Source of the DNA: Dromiciops gliroides
Taxonomy: Eukaryota > Chordata > Mammalia > Microbiotheria > Microbiotheriidae
NCBI RefSeq assembly: GCF_019393635.1
Contig: NC_057863.1
Span: 623,852,791 to 623,916,790 of the forward strand
DNA length: 64,000 nucleotides
Direction of reading: 5' to 3'
Position numbers and translations under genes: made by a program. Below the pieces are notes generated by a model, which saw only the letters and a list, made by a program, of their open reading frames with translations, had not been told where the DNA came from and did no database searches. This document shows, in pieces, positions 48,561-59,305 of this stretch; the first letter of the stretch is position 1; each line of letters begins with the position of its first letter.

Positions 48561-51500
48561 GTGAGTGGGGAAAGGGGGTGATCCTGCACCCCATCTAGGG
48601 CTACCATGGAGTGTTCACCTTCCCGGAAAGGGTCAGAGGAGGGAATCACTGCTGGGGCCTTGGCTCTGGGCCTCAACCCTTACCTCATTGGGCCCCAACA
48701 TCAGAGCCAGGTGCCCCGACCCAAATCCCTTTATTCCCCACACCCCAAACCTGAACTTTCGGTCCTTTACTCCTTGACTCGTGCCCTGCTCCAGCTTCTG
48801 CTTCCCTGCCCCTCCCTCTCGAGACCCCACCTCTAACTCTGAGCCCCTAAGCTTCATTCCCAAACCCCAACCTTTACCTTCTATTCCCCTCACCCGCTAC
48901 TCCCGTCCCCTAGTCTCTAATCCAAATCGAAATCCAGACCTTTGAGCTCTGTCCCCTTTACCCTCTGTCCTCCTGACCCCCAGCCTCTGCCCCTTGCCCT
49001 TCATCTGAATCCCCCAGAGCCCTTGTCCCCTTAATCCTCAGCCTCCGTGTGTTCCACCACCTGCCTCACTCCCATCATTCCCGCCAGGCTGAGTCTCTTG
49101 CTGGCAATGGTGTTGCAACAAGTGGGTGGAGGCCCATGGCCATCGGCCGTATTTGGACGCCTCACGTCCCCCGGCTTCCCCGAGGTGTACCCCAACAATG
49201 AGGAGCAGAGCTGGAACTTGACAGCCCCCCCTGGCTACCGAATCCGTCTCTACTTCACCCACTTCAATCTGGAGCTGTCCTATCTCTGTGAATATGACTT
49301 TGTGAAGGTAGCGGAGGAGGAGCTTGTGGGGAGGGTTGCCCAGGGCCAGGAGGACAGAGGGCATGGGAAGAGGCCCAGGCCCAGGCCCAGCTAGGCAGCT
49401 GCTGAATATGGCCTCAGGCACTAGCTGTGTGACCCTGGGTAAGTCTCTTAACCTTCTTACCTTTTTGTGCCTCAGTTTCCTTATCTGTCAAAAGGATGCA
49501 ATGGCCTCTAAGGTTGCTTGCAGCTCCAGCACTGGGGAGTGGGCAGCCCCTTGGGATCAGAAGGCCTGGTCTCTCGTGAGTGGTATGGGAAGAGGAAGAG
49601 AGACTGGTGCCACGGGCAGCCGGCAGAGGCTCCCCAGGATGAAAGGGAGCTGACTTCGACAGTCTTCCCTGGCACATAGTAACCACCTAATAAATGCTGG
49701 TTGACCAGCCAGGACCCAGGGTCACTGGGGTGGACCCTTCAGTTCCAGAAGGAGGTGGAAGCTGGACCATGGGTGACATATTCTCCAGACCACCCAACTC
49801 CTCTCTAAATGGGCTAGACACACTTGCCTACCTGCTGTGATTTGTCTGGGCCCATTCAATTTTTATTTGTCATCCCCTCATTTTATAGATGAGGAAACTG
49901 AGGCAAACAGAGTTAAGTGACTTGTCCAGGGTCACACAGCTAGTGTCTGAGACAGAATTTGAATCCAGGTCTTCCTGAGTCCCGGTGCAAGGCTCTAGCC
50001 ACTACCCCACACTGATTCCATCCTCCCTGCCCTGCCCAGCCCACCTCAGAGAGGCTGTTAAGACCCAGAGGGTTGCTCAGGGCTGGTTGGCATAAGGACT
50101 GGCAGACCAGGCTCAGCAGGAGAAGTCCCAAGAGGGGCTCAAGGAAGAGGGGCAGAGGTCTGATAATTCTTCTCTCTCTTTGCCCCACCTGGGGATCAGC
50201 TCTACTCTGGGGACAAGCTGCTGGTCACGCTGTGTGGGCAAGAGAGCACAGACACAGAGCAGGCGCCTGGCAACCACACGTTTCACTCAGTGGGCAGCAA
50301 CCTCCACGTTGCCTTCCGCTCTGATTATTCCAATGAGAAAGACTTCACCGGCTTTGAGGCTTTCTACGCAGCTGAGGGTGAGTAGGTCAATGAGTCGAAG
50401 CCATCAGTGGGTGGTGAGGTCCCACAGGAGTGAGAGATGGGCCAGGGAGCCCCCCTTGGCCCAGGCTCCAACCTGACACCCCCCCCACACACACATCCAG
50501 TGCCTCAGTTTCCCCATCTGAGAAGCTTAGCATACACCAACTTGCTCCCCTTTTTACCTATTTCCTGAAGAGCTAGAGCCAAATTTAGGGTCTTAGAGCT
50601 GAAAGGCACCTTAGAGAATGTCCAGTCCATATTTACAGATGAGGAAACTGAGGCTGAGAGAGGAAATGATCAGCTGCAGTTTAGCAGGGTCTAAGAACAC
50701 ACAACAACCAGCTGCTGGCTTGATTGGTGAGAATTCCTTCCCCCTTATACACAGGTGCCCCTTCTTCCTTCTCTACCATGGAGTGGCAGGCCTGGGCCTG
50801 TCCTAACACCCTCCCTAGCCCCAGGAGGCTGGGAGTCTGAGGCGTCACCACCCCTCCCTCCCTCTTGCAGACATCGATGAGTGTGAGGTGCCACATGGAT
50901 CAGACCCCATCTGTGATCACTACTGTCACAATTACCTGGGCGGCTTCTACTGCTCCTGCCGAGCAGGCTTCAAGCTCCACAAAGACAAGCGGACTTGCTC
51001 CGGTGAGAGGCTGCCCCATCCTGCCCACTCCCCTCACCCCTTGCCCACTCCCCTCACCCCTGCCCACTCCCCTCACCCCTTGTCATTCTTCCTGCCTTTT
51101 CTGAACACTGTGGAAGACTCAATGCCCACCCTTCTCCACCTACAGAGAACTCCCCAGCTGCCAACCAGGACGGGCACTCTTGGGTCAAAGGGAAGGTGCT
51201 GCCCCCTCCCCAAGCTGAGGGCGACTCAATCCCTCGAGAAACTTCACCCAATGCTGGGCATGGGCCTGGGGGAGGGTCAGGAAAAGACTGGCTCAAGGAC
51301 AGGGCAGTGGCAAGAACACAGGCTCTGGGTTCAAATCTCACCCTTGATGTTTGTCACCTATATGACCTTAGGCAAATCATGTCACTTTCCTGGGCTTTAG
51401 TTTCCTTCTCTGTAAAATGGGGGGGGGGGGACGGGAGCTGGACTAATGGCCTCCAAGGTCCCTTCTATCTCTAGGTCTTGTAATGGGACAGCTTTGGTTT

Positions 51501-52073
51501 TGACCTCCTCCCATTTCTTTTCTTTTCTTTTTTTTTTGGTGGGGCAATGAGGGTTAAGTGACTTGCCTAGGGTCACACAGCTAGTAAGTGTCAAGTGTCT
51601 GATACTGGATTGGAACTCAGGTCCTCCTGAATCTTTGGCCGGTGCTTTATCCACTGCACCACCTAGCTGCCCCCCCCCCCATTTCTTTAACTTTTCCTTG
51701 CCAACCACTAACTTGCTTTTCTCCATGGCCCTCCCTTGTCCGTCATGATCCTTGACCCCAGACTCTTCCAGGGGAATACAAACACGTGGGCACCCACTGG
51801 TGGCTAGGCCTGGAGTACAGATCTTGCCTCTGTGAGGCTGGTCTGATGGAATCCCTGTAGCCTTTATAAGAAATGTTATTGTTATTATTATTTGACCAAA
51901 TCAGGCCATTTTTTTCTCTTCTGTCTCTGAGTCCTCAGACAATTTCCTTGGCATACCCCCTTCTCCCCTGCTCCCCAACCCTGTCTCAGGGGGAGAGCTG
52001 AGAGCCTTGCTCTACAGGGTAGCCTCTGATATAATTTCTCTCCTATCTTTATTTTCCAGCACAAGATAATTAA
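48547..52073 (+). CDS. MASP2: MAp19 / sMAP, short splice product of MASP2 (185 residues)
   Basis: In human, MASP2 also yields MAp19: CUB1-EGF followed by a four-residue tail (EQSL) from its own terminal exon, total 185 residues. Here exons 48547-48560, 49088-49307, 50200-50377, 50871-51002 join to 52060-52073, giving AQDN and TAA, again 185 residues. MAp19 binds MBL and ficolins without protease activity. Splice phase, tail length and Gln at position 183 agree with human; the other three tail residues differ. Expression is inferred. Confidence 0.8.
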
Positions 52074-55000
52074 CGTCCCCTTAGCCAGGAAAGCCAGCGA
52101 GGGCCCTGGGGCAGGGCCAGGCATGGGCTCTGCTGGATGAAGCGTCAGTGCCTGGAGGCAGCCCGACTCAGACAATAAACCTGGCTTTCTCCCAGTCCTG
52201 GCCAGTGGCTGCCTCCAGGCGTGTCTTTGTGGGGGAGGGCAGGCCAAGGACCCAGAAGGCCAGGTTGGGGAAGCAATGCTGTGACCTTGGAGACCAGCCC
52301 CTTTGCCAATGGAAGTGGGCAGTGGCTACTGGTCTATGGGGCTGAGCAAGAGCATGAGTCATCAGGTGCTTTCTCCTCATCTTTCTTCCTTTTCATAGAA
52401 TCATGGTATGTCAGACCTGGGAGGGTCCTAGAACACAGGATGTCAGAGCTGGGAGGGCCCTTAGAACCCAGGGTGTCAGAGCTGGGAGGGCCCTTAGAAC
52501 ACAGGATGTCAGAGCTGGGAGGGTCCTAGAACACAGGATGTCAGAGCTGGGAGACCTTAGAACTCAGGATGTCAGAGCTGGGAGGGTCCTAGAACCCAGA
52601 ATGTCAGAGCTGGGAGGGCCCTTAGAACCCAGGATGTCAGAGCTGGGAGGGCCCTTAGAACCCAGGGTGTCAGAGCTGGGAGGGCCCTTAGAACACAGGA
52701 TGTCAGAGCTGGGAGGGTCCTAGAACACAGGATGTCAGAGCTGGGAGACCTTAGAACTCAGGATGTCAGAGCTGGGAGGGTCCTAGAACCCAGAATGTCA
52801 GAGCTGGGAGGGCCCTTAGAACCCAGGATGTCAGAGCTGGGAGGGCCCTTAGAACCCAGGATGTCAGAGCTGGGAGGCCTTAGAACACAGAATGTCAGAG
52901 CTGGGAGGGTCCTAGAACACAGGATGTCAGAGCTGAGAGGGCCCTAGAACACAGGTTTTCAGAGCTGGGAGGCCTTAGAACCCAGGATGTCAGAACTGGG
53001 AGGGTCCTAGAACCCAGGATGTCAGAGCTGGGAGGGCCCTTAGAACCCAGGATGTCAGAGCTGGGAGGCCTTAGAACACAGAATGTCAGAACTGGGAGGG
53101 TCCTAGAACACAGGATGTCAGAGCTGGGAGGGCCCTAGAACACAGGTTTTCAGAGCTGGGAGGCCTTAGAACCCAGGATGTCAGAACTGGGAGGGTCCTA
53201 GAACACAGGATGTCAGAGCTGGGAGGGCCCTTAGAACACAGGATGTCAGAGCTGGGAGGGTCCTAGAACACAGGATGTCAGAGCTGAGAGGGCCCTAGAA
53301 CACAGGTTTTCAGAGCTGGGAGGCCTTAGAACCCAGGATGTCAGAACTGGGAGGGTCCTAGAACCCAGGATGTCAGAGCTGGGAGAGCCCTTAGAACCCA
53401 GGATGTCAGAGCTGGGAGGGTCCTAGAACCCAGAATGTCAGAGCTGGGAGGGCCCTTAGAACCCAGGATGTCAGAGCTGGGAGGCCTTAGAACACAGAAT
53501 GTCAGAACTGGGAGGGTCCTAGAACACAGGATGTCAGAGCTGGGAGGGCCCTAGAACACAGGATGTCAGAGCTGGGAGGGTCCTAGAACCCAGGATGTCA
53601 GAGCTGGGAGGGCCCTTAGAACCCAGGATGTCAGAGCTGGGAGGGCCCTTAGAACACAGGATGTCAGAGCAGGGAGGGTCCTAGAACACAGGATGTCAGA
53701 GCTGGGAGGGCCCTTAGAACACAGGATGTCAGAGCTGGGAGGCCTTAGAACCCAGGATGTCAGAACTGGGAGGGTCCTAGAACACAGGATGTCAGAGCTG
53801 GGAGGGCCCTTAGAACACAGGATGTCAGAGCTGGGAGGGCCCTTATTGACCATCTAACCCAGTCTCCTCATTTAATACATGAGAAAACTGTGGCCCAGAG
53901 ATGAGAAGTGACTTTTCCAAAGTCACACAGCCACTTAGTGGCAGGACTGGGCCTGGATTCCAGGTCTTCACCCAACTTTGTTCAGGGCAATGATTACTTC
54001 CAAGACTCCAGCAGGCGAGCATAGACAGTCTCAGTCCCGCTGCTCCACGACCCTCTGCTATTGAAGCAGCTCTTGGTCTCTGCCCCTTGTCTCCCACCCT
54101 ACGTGAGGTCCCAGTTTGGTTCTTTCCCCAAGATTGAAGCCCTGCCCCTGCCCTCCCTCCCCTCTGGTGGCCGCTTTGCTCCCTTGCTGGGGAAGGCCCA
54201 GGAGCTGGGGAGTCTGTGGCTGGGCTAGAACAGACCCCCCTCTCCAGGCCCCCACTGCTTGGAACAGTGAGCAGGAGGGCTGAATGAGGTTCTGTCCCTC
54301 ACTGACATGGCTGGAAGGCCAAGTGCTGGGTGGGTGGGGTCCCTTGAATCACTGCTCAAACCTATACTCACAGGTCACTGGGGTCTGCTTGGTGCAGTGC
54401 AAAGAAGGCTGAGTTGGAGTCAGAGGCCCTGGGTCCCAATTCTGGTTGTGAGACTGGCTAAGAAGGTGGCAAGGGGCCGCTAGGTGGTGCAGTGGATAGA
54501 GCACCGGCCCTGGATTCAGGAGGACCTGAGTTCAAATTCGGCCTCAGACACTTGACACTTACTAGCTGTGTGACCCTGGGCAAGTCACTTAACCCCAATT
54601 GCCCCATAAAAAAAGAAGAAGAAGAAGAAGAAGAAGGTGGCAAGTCCTCTGGAAACATCCCTTCAGCAGTCTGGGCTGGACAAAACGACGCGTGTGGAAA
54701 GTCCCTGACTCTCAGCCAATGACCCTGTGATCTCTGCAGGGGCTCTGGGAGGGAGCTAAGGAGCATCACTGCTCCATCCAGCAGAGCATGATGGGCCTCC
54801 AAGTCCATCCTGCCTCCTCTCTCTCCTCCCCCCTTCCCCAAAGGGCTGGCTCTACCTCCTGCCCCAATTGGAGTCTCTTGAGATCGTTAGATTGGATAAC
54901 TGGAAGCTTTGGGTACTAGGTTTGAGTGCTGTGAGAGAGAGACAGAGAGAGGGAAAGGGAAAGAGACAGACAGAGAGATACACACACACAGAGACAAAGA

Positions 55001-58000
55001 GACTTTTTTTTCCAACCCATGATTTAAAGGCATCTCTCTCCCCCCCAACCTGGCAGAAAATGTAACAACACAGTGCATAGAGTCTTGGACTTACATACAG
55101 TCAGGAAGGTTCTGGATTCAAATCCTACCTCAGACACTAGCTGTATGACCCTGGACAAGTCATTTAACCAAGGCTCTATGTCTCAGTTTCCTCAAATGTA
55201 AAATGAAGGAGTTGAACTCTATAGCTTCTAAAGTCCCTTCTAGCTCTAAATCTATGGTCCCAGGAGTCAGGAAGTTAATATCCTGCCTCAGACATTGGTT
55301 ATATGGCCATGGGAAAGCTACTTCATCTATGCGTCTCAGATTCCTCATTTTCAAAATGGGGATAATAATTCCTATGTGACCCACCCCTTGTGGCTATTAC
55401 AGGGCTCAAATGGGATAATGTATATTCATTACTTTTCATTACTATAAATTCATTGATATTTCTGTAGAAATGTCAACTATTATTATTGTTATTTGGAATC
55501 AGCAGACCTGGGTTCTAATCCTGCCTCTGATAGACACTCCTACCTGTGTCGCAATCTCTCTAGGTCTAAGTTTCCAATCCAAAGGGGCATGGATTAGATG
55601 ATCCCTAAGGTTCCTTCTGGCTTGACATCTATGACGTGATCAGCTCCAAGCCCCCTCTTTTGCAGCCCAGGGAAGGGGGACCATATCCCCAGAGTAGACA
55701 ATGAGAGAAGAGGCATCCTGGGGTTCTCAGAAGTTAGCAGAAGACAGGGCTATCTATCATGGTGATGTGGAAGAAAGTTAGAGACAGTTTCCCATTGGAG
55801 CCCCCCTGCTCATGGCTGAGCCCAAGGTGTTGTGTAAGAAAGTCTAGCTTCTTCCTCCAGAATATGTCATCCAAGGAAGTAAAGACCCTTCCAGAGAGTG
55901 GGCCTCCTCTTTGAGGCAGGGAGGCACCTGGGGCAAAGTGGAGAAGACTTTAGGGTCAGAATCCTGACTCTAGCCTCTCTTCTAGCAGGAATCCCCTCCA
56001 CAGCCCGTCTGACATGCACCATGTTGAATTAGGCTTTCCCGAGCCTAATGTAGAGTGGGCAGCCTCAACAATCAGCCTTCCTGTTGGTGACCACTCGTGA
56101 GGCACAGTTTTCACATCTGTAGAGTGAGGGTGTTGGGCTAGATAACTTCAAATCCACCTAAAAGCAAATGTTTATTGAGTGCTGCTTACTGTGTGCTATG
56201 GCCCTGTGCTAGGTGATAGAGAGACAAAAAACAAAGCAAAACAGTCTCTGCCCTCAAGGATCTTACATTCTAATGGGACTTGAGAACTTCTTAGGATTCT
56301 GGGCCATGTAGTTTAAGCCTACATACGATACATGCAAGTGAATATAAGATAATTTGGGAGGGAATGCACTTGAAGAGGAGTCTCAAGAAAGATTCTATGT
56401 AGGAGGTGCTTGAGCCAAATCTTGGAGGAGAACAGAGATTCTGAGACTGAGAAGAGAGAGCATTCCAGGGCTGGAGAACAGCCAGTGCTGAGGGGTGGAG
56501 ATAGTAAGCTAGGGGATTGTGTGTGCATGTGTTCAAAATATTGGCTATACCAATATGGAAGAGGGTATGGAGGGGAGTAATGTGAGAGACAGTTGGAAAG
56601 ATGGGAAGGGGCCAGGTTGTGAAGAGATTTAAATGTCAAGTAGCATTTTATATTTGATTTTAGAGATTTTAAGGAGCCATGGGAATTTTTAAAAATAAGG
56701 ATGTGATAGGATGTCTACGCTGAATGTGGATGAGAGTGGAGACATGAGGCAGGGAGACCAAATGGGGGCCCAGACAAGAGATGATGAAGTCAGATTGTGG
56801 CCATGGGAAGGGAGAGGAGGAGACGTAGGGGAGAAATACCACGGAAATAGAAATGACAAGATTTGACAACAAGATTGTATCTGTGGGGTAAGTAAGAGAG
56901 GGAAGTCAAAGATGATGCTGAGGTCATGAGCACGAATGACTGGAGAAGGCTGATGGTAGTGTGATGAAATAATGGGTCTTTGAGTATCTGCTAAATCCTT
57001 TGATTTTTGTTTTGTTTTGTGGTGGTGTTGCTTTTTGTGGGGCAATGAGGGTTAAGTGACTTGCCCAGGGTCACACAGCTAGTAAGTGTCAAATGTCTGA
57101 GGCCAGATTTGAACTCAGGTCCTCCTGAATCCAAGGCCAGTGCTTTATCCACTGCGCCACCTAGCTGCTCCTCAAGGTGACTTGAGATAGGGTTCCACAG
57201 GGGTCCCAAAGGCATCCTGTCCATTTGCCATCCACGGCCTTCCTCCCCAGACAGGTCTTGGTTTACCTGAGAAGTTTGCCCAGCTGAAGACTTCTCTGGG
57301 CAAGCCGGCTGAGCTGCTCTGGGGAGCCACTGACATCCCTGGGAGGCATCTCAGCAAATTCTTGGCTCTCTGGAGACCAGAGTAAGAACACTCCAGGGCC
57401 TGACTTGGGCACCCCTTCGATAGCTGGGGCCTAGCTTCCCAGCCCTGCCCGCCACAGTTAGAATGGAGTTAGTCTCCTCCCCGAGTCAAAATCATTAACG
57501 ATTAGGGGATGTTCCAGCTCTGGGTTTGGCGCTGGGGGAGGGGGTCAGGTACAAGCAGTGAAAGGTGATTGATTCGGTAAGAAGTGTGAGGGGGCGATTG
57601 AAGGCACTAAATTCTCCATCCAGCTCTTGTCCTGTTCTCTTGCTAGCCCAGTGCTCAGGCCAGGTCTTCACGGAGAGATCTGCAGTAATTATGAGTCCCG
57701 ACTACCCCCAGGCCTACCCCAAACTCTCCAGCTGCAGCTACAGCATCCAGGTAGAAGATGGATTCAGCGTCATCCTGGAATTCGAGGGCTCCTTTGATGT
57801 GGAAGCTCACCCAGAGACCCCGTGTCCCTATGATGTCCTCAAGGTGGGCTGCCTGGGAGGCTCCCTGTTTAGGCCAGCAGTTCCCACCCTTCTACCCACT
57901 GGTTTGTTTCCTGAATCTGGATTAGCTTCCTAGACCCCCTTCCAACAGACATCCAGACGGGAGCTCGATGCTTCTGGACAACGTTGTAGCTCTTCAGCCA

Positions 58001-58548
58001 GCAGTCATTTCCTTTCACTGAGTCAATCACCAAAGCTCTCCTGCCCCTATCGGCCTCACCAAAGCCCACTTGGGCTGTCTCTGTGCAGAGCAGTGATTGG
58101 CCATCTCGAGATCCAGTGTCAAGAACTGTCTTTATAATAAGATCGTCAACTTTGTGTGACCCTAAAGATCTAGAACGTCATAGACACTACAGACTGTCAG
58201 AATACTGAATGTCCTGAAATGTTAGAACATAGAATATGAAAGCCAGGAGGGATCTCAGAATATCAAATGTCAGAGCTAGCGGAAACATTATTAGAAGATA
58301 AAATATTAATACACCAAATGTCAGGGCTAGAAGAGACTTTAGAACATGGAATGTTAGAGGTGGAAGGGGCCTACAACTTTGTGTGACTTTGATCTTTCAG
58401 ATTAAAACAGATAAGGAGGAATACGGTCCATTCTGTGGACAGACCTCGCCCCCCAAAATTAACACCAGAAGTCACACCGTGAACATCACCTTCATCACTG
58501 ATGACTCAGGAGACCATACTGGGTGGAAGATCCGATACCTGACCACGG
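48547..58548 (+). CDS. MASP2: MASP2 (MBL-associated serine protease 2), 5' part: signal peptide, CUB1, EGF, CUB2
   Basis: MASP2 is the secreted lectin-pathway protease that binds MBL and ficolins and cleaves C4 and C2. Exons: 48547-48560, 49088-49307, 50200-50377, 50871-51002, 57647-57843, 58401-58548; phases agree and give residues 1-296 in step with human numbering. Order: signal peptide ([14 protein letters not shown]), CUB1 to about 137, Ca-binding EGF ([17 protein letters not shown]) 138-181, CUB2 from 184. CUB1 calcium ligands E67, D75, D120, S122, N123 and the collectin-contact residues Y74 and E98 are kept. N48, N103 and N275 form N-glycosylation sequons. CCP1, CCP2 and the protease domain must lie beyond 64000; nothing like them was found in 58549-64000. 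It follows SRM on the same strand, as in human. Confidence 0.96.
49088..49307 (+). CDS. MASP2: MASP2 exon 2, signal peptide and CUB1 first half
   Basis: From R5 onward: [18 protein letters not shown], then [17 protein letters not shown] to LCEYDFVK. Sequon NLT at N48; Ca ligands E67 and D75. Confidence 0.97.
50200..50377 (+). CDS. MASP2: MASP2 exon 3, CUB1 second half
   Basis: [20 protein letters not shown], then sequon NHT at N103, then [21 protein letters not shown]120, S122 and N123 complete the CUB1 calcium site. Confidence 0.97.
50871..51002 (+). CDS. MASP2: MASP2 exon 4, EGF domain
   Basis: [43 protein letters not shown], six Cys in EGF order. It ends after one base of the next codon, so it can join either the MAp19 exon or the CUB2 exon in frame. 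Confidence 0.97.
51018..51081 (+). repeat. Three-copy 20-bp tandem repeat after the EGF exon
   Basis: CCCACTCCCCTCACCCCTTG repeated three times, starting 16 bp after the donor site. Confidence 0.85.
51300..51475 (+). repeat. MIR SINE in MASP2 intron
   Basis: CAGTGGCAAGAACACAGGCT, CCTTAGGCAAATCATGTCAC, then tail AAGGTCCCTTCTATCTCTAG. Confidence 0.7.
51521..51677 (-). mobile_element. WSINE1-type SINE in MASP2 intron
   Basis: Reverse copy; CCCATTTCTTT at both ends. Confidence 0.9.
52060..52195 (+). CDS. MASP2: MAp19-specific terminal exon
   Basis: Strong acceptor (CTATCTTTATTTTCCAG). Coding part 52060-52073 (AQDN, TAA), then about 120 bp of 3' UTR with AATAAA at 52174-52179 and a GT-rich stretch from 52217. 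Confidence 0.8.
52174..52179 (+). terminator. MASP2: MAp19 poly(A) signal
   Basis: AATAAA 100 bp after the MAp19 stop, followed by GTGTCTTTGTGGGGG downstream, a typical cleavage context. Confidence 0.8.
52400..53835 (+). repeat. Minisatellite, about 45 units of about 32 bp
   Basis: Unit GGATGTCAGAGCTGGGAGGG-(c)cc(t)tagaacacag, with variants that recur in blocks: a TTTTCAGAG variant at about 52957, 53147 and 53307, and GAGACCTTAGAACTCAG at about 52550 and 52746. The array is bracketed by the two parts of one reversed MIR-like SINE. Confidence 0.97.
53836..53975 (-). repeat. MIR-like SINE body from which the minisatellite grew
   Basis: GACCATCTAACCCAGTCTCC, GAGAAAACTGTGGCCCAGAG, AAAGTCACACAGCC: the reversed SINE body continues straight on from the last unit. 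The other end of the SINE tail (AGAATCATGGTATGTCAGAC) is at 52398. Confidence 0.8.
54474..54631 (+). mobile_element. WSINE1-type SINE
   Basis: Forward copy with (GAA)n tail; AGAAGGTGGCAAG at 54461 and 54632. Confidence 0.93.
56160..56960 (+). repeat. Old dispersed repeat (family A), nearly full
   Basis: AGCAAATGTTTATTGAGTGC, then 'tctctgccctcaaggatcttacattctaatggg', GGCCAGGTTGTGAAGAG and AAGGAGCCATGGGAATTTTT. Same order as at 47305. Confidence 0.7.
57001..57172 (-). mobile_element. WSINE1-type SINE
   Basis: Reverse copy directly after the family A repeat; head CACCTAGCTGCTCC. Confidence 0.9.
57647..57843 (+). CDS. MASP2: MASP2 exon, CUB2 first half
   Basis: [20 protein letters not shown] to CPYDVLK; acceptor CTTGCTAG, donor GTGGGC. 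Human reads ALCSGQVFTQRSGELSSPEY. Confidence 0.97.
58170..58375 (+). repeat. Third, short array of the SINE-tail unit
   Basis: Five to seven diverged units (AGAACATAGAATATGAAAGC, CAAATGTCAGGGCTAGAAG) ending 25 bp before the next exon. Confidence 0.7.
58401..58548 (+). CDS. MASP2: MASP2 exon, CUB2 second half
   Basis: [19 protein letters not shown] to [15 protein letters not shown]; sequon NIT at N275. Donor GTAGGA. Last MASP2 exon seen. Confidence 0.97.
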
Positions 58549-58586
58549 GTAGGAGTCTCCTGACCTCATTAAGAAGTCTCTGGTGT

Positions 58587-58743
58587 GGGGGCGGCTAGGT
58601 GGCGCAGTGGATAGAGCACCGGCCCTGGATTCAGGAGTACCTGAGTTCAAATCCGGCCTTAGACACTTGACACTTACTAGCTGTGTGACCCTGGGCAAGT
58701 CACTTAACCCCAATTGCCCCGCAAAAAAAAAAAAAAAGAAGAC
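58587..58743 (+). mobile_element. WSINE1-type SINE, young subfamily
   Basis: Head GGGGGCGGCTAGGTGGCGCA; nearly the same sequence as the copy at 61239. GAAGTCTCTGGTGT duplicated. Confidence 0.93.
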
Positions 58744-58834
58744 GAAGTCTCTGGTGTTATGGCCTTCAGCAAGGTTAGGGAATTTGTTGGGAGAGAGAGG
58801 AAGTCAAGTTACTGGAGCTGTTATAGTACTTCCT

Positions 58835-58990
58835 TTGGTAGAGTGGCAAGGATCCTAACTCTGAAACCAGAGGGCTTGGATTCCAATCCTGCCTCTGACA
58901 CTTATTACCAGTGTGACTTTGGGCAAGACAAATCATAACCTCCCTAAGCCTCAGTTTCTTCATCTGTAAAATGAAGAGGTCCCCTCCAGA
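58835..58990 (+). repeat. MIR SINE
   Basis: AGTGGCAAGGATCCTAACTC, CTTTGGGCAAGACAAATCAT and CTCAGTTTCTTCATCTGTAA. Confidence 0.75.
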
Positions 58991-59142
58991 TCAGTGGACA
59001 AATTTGGCCAATCATGGTAAAGATCGCTGGATTGGGGCTCGAGACCTAGCTTTTCTTGGGTCATTTGGCTGATATTCCAACAGCAGTGACAAATCCTACC
59101 TTGTACACCAAGTACAGGCTTTGTATTTTGTTTTTTATTGTG

Positions 59143-59304
59143 TTTTTTTGTTTTTGTTTTTGTTTTTTAGTGAGGCAATTGGGGTTAAGTGACTTGCCCA
59201 GGGTCACATACCTAGTAAGTGTTAAGTGTCTGAGGCCGGATTTGAACTCAGGTACTCCTGACTCCAGGGCCAGTGCTCTATCCACTGTGCCACCTAGCTG
59301 CCCC
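59143..59304 (-). mobile_element. WSINE1-type SINE
   Basis: Reverse copy; TATTGTG at both ends. Confidence 0.9.
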
Positions 59305-59305
59305 T

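Larger units (their letters stand above)
53976..57646. other. MASP2 intron between MAp19 exon and CUB2
   Basis: Apart from the listed SINEs and family A copy it holds MIR pieces (55075-55250, 55260-55390), a GA-rich stretch (54936-54990) and unassigned sequence. No further exon was recognised. Confidence 0.5.

Noticed and set aside
52403-52947. Long + strand frames made of repeated [12 protein letters not shown]-type peptides
   Set aside because: They are the minisatellite read as protein; frame changes with unit length and no start, splice or homology supports them.
52400-53835. CRISPR-like array
   Set aside because: Units are contiguous without spacers and the DNA is a vertebrate intron; it is a minisatellite.
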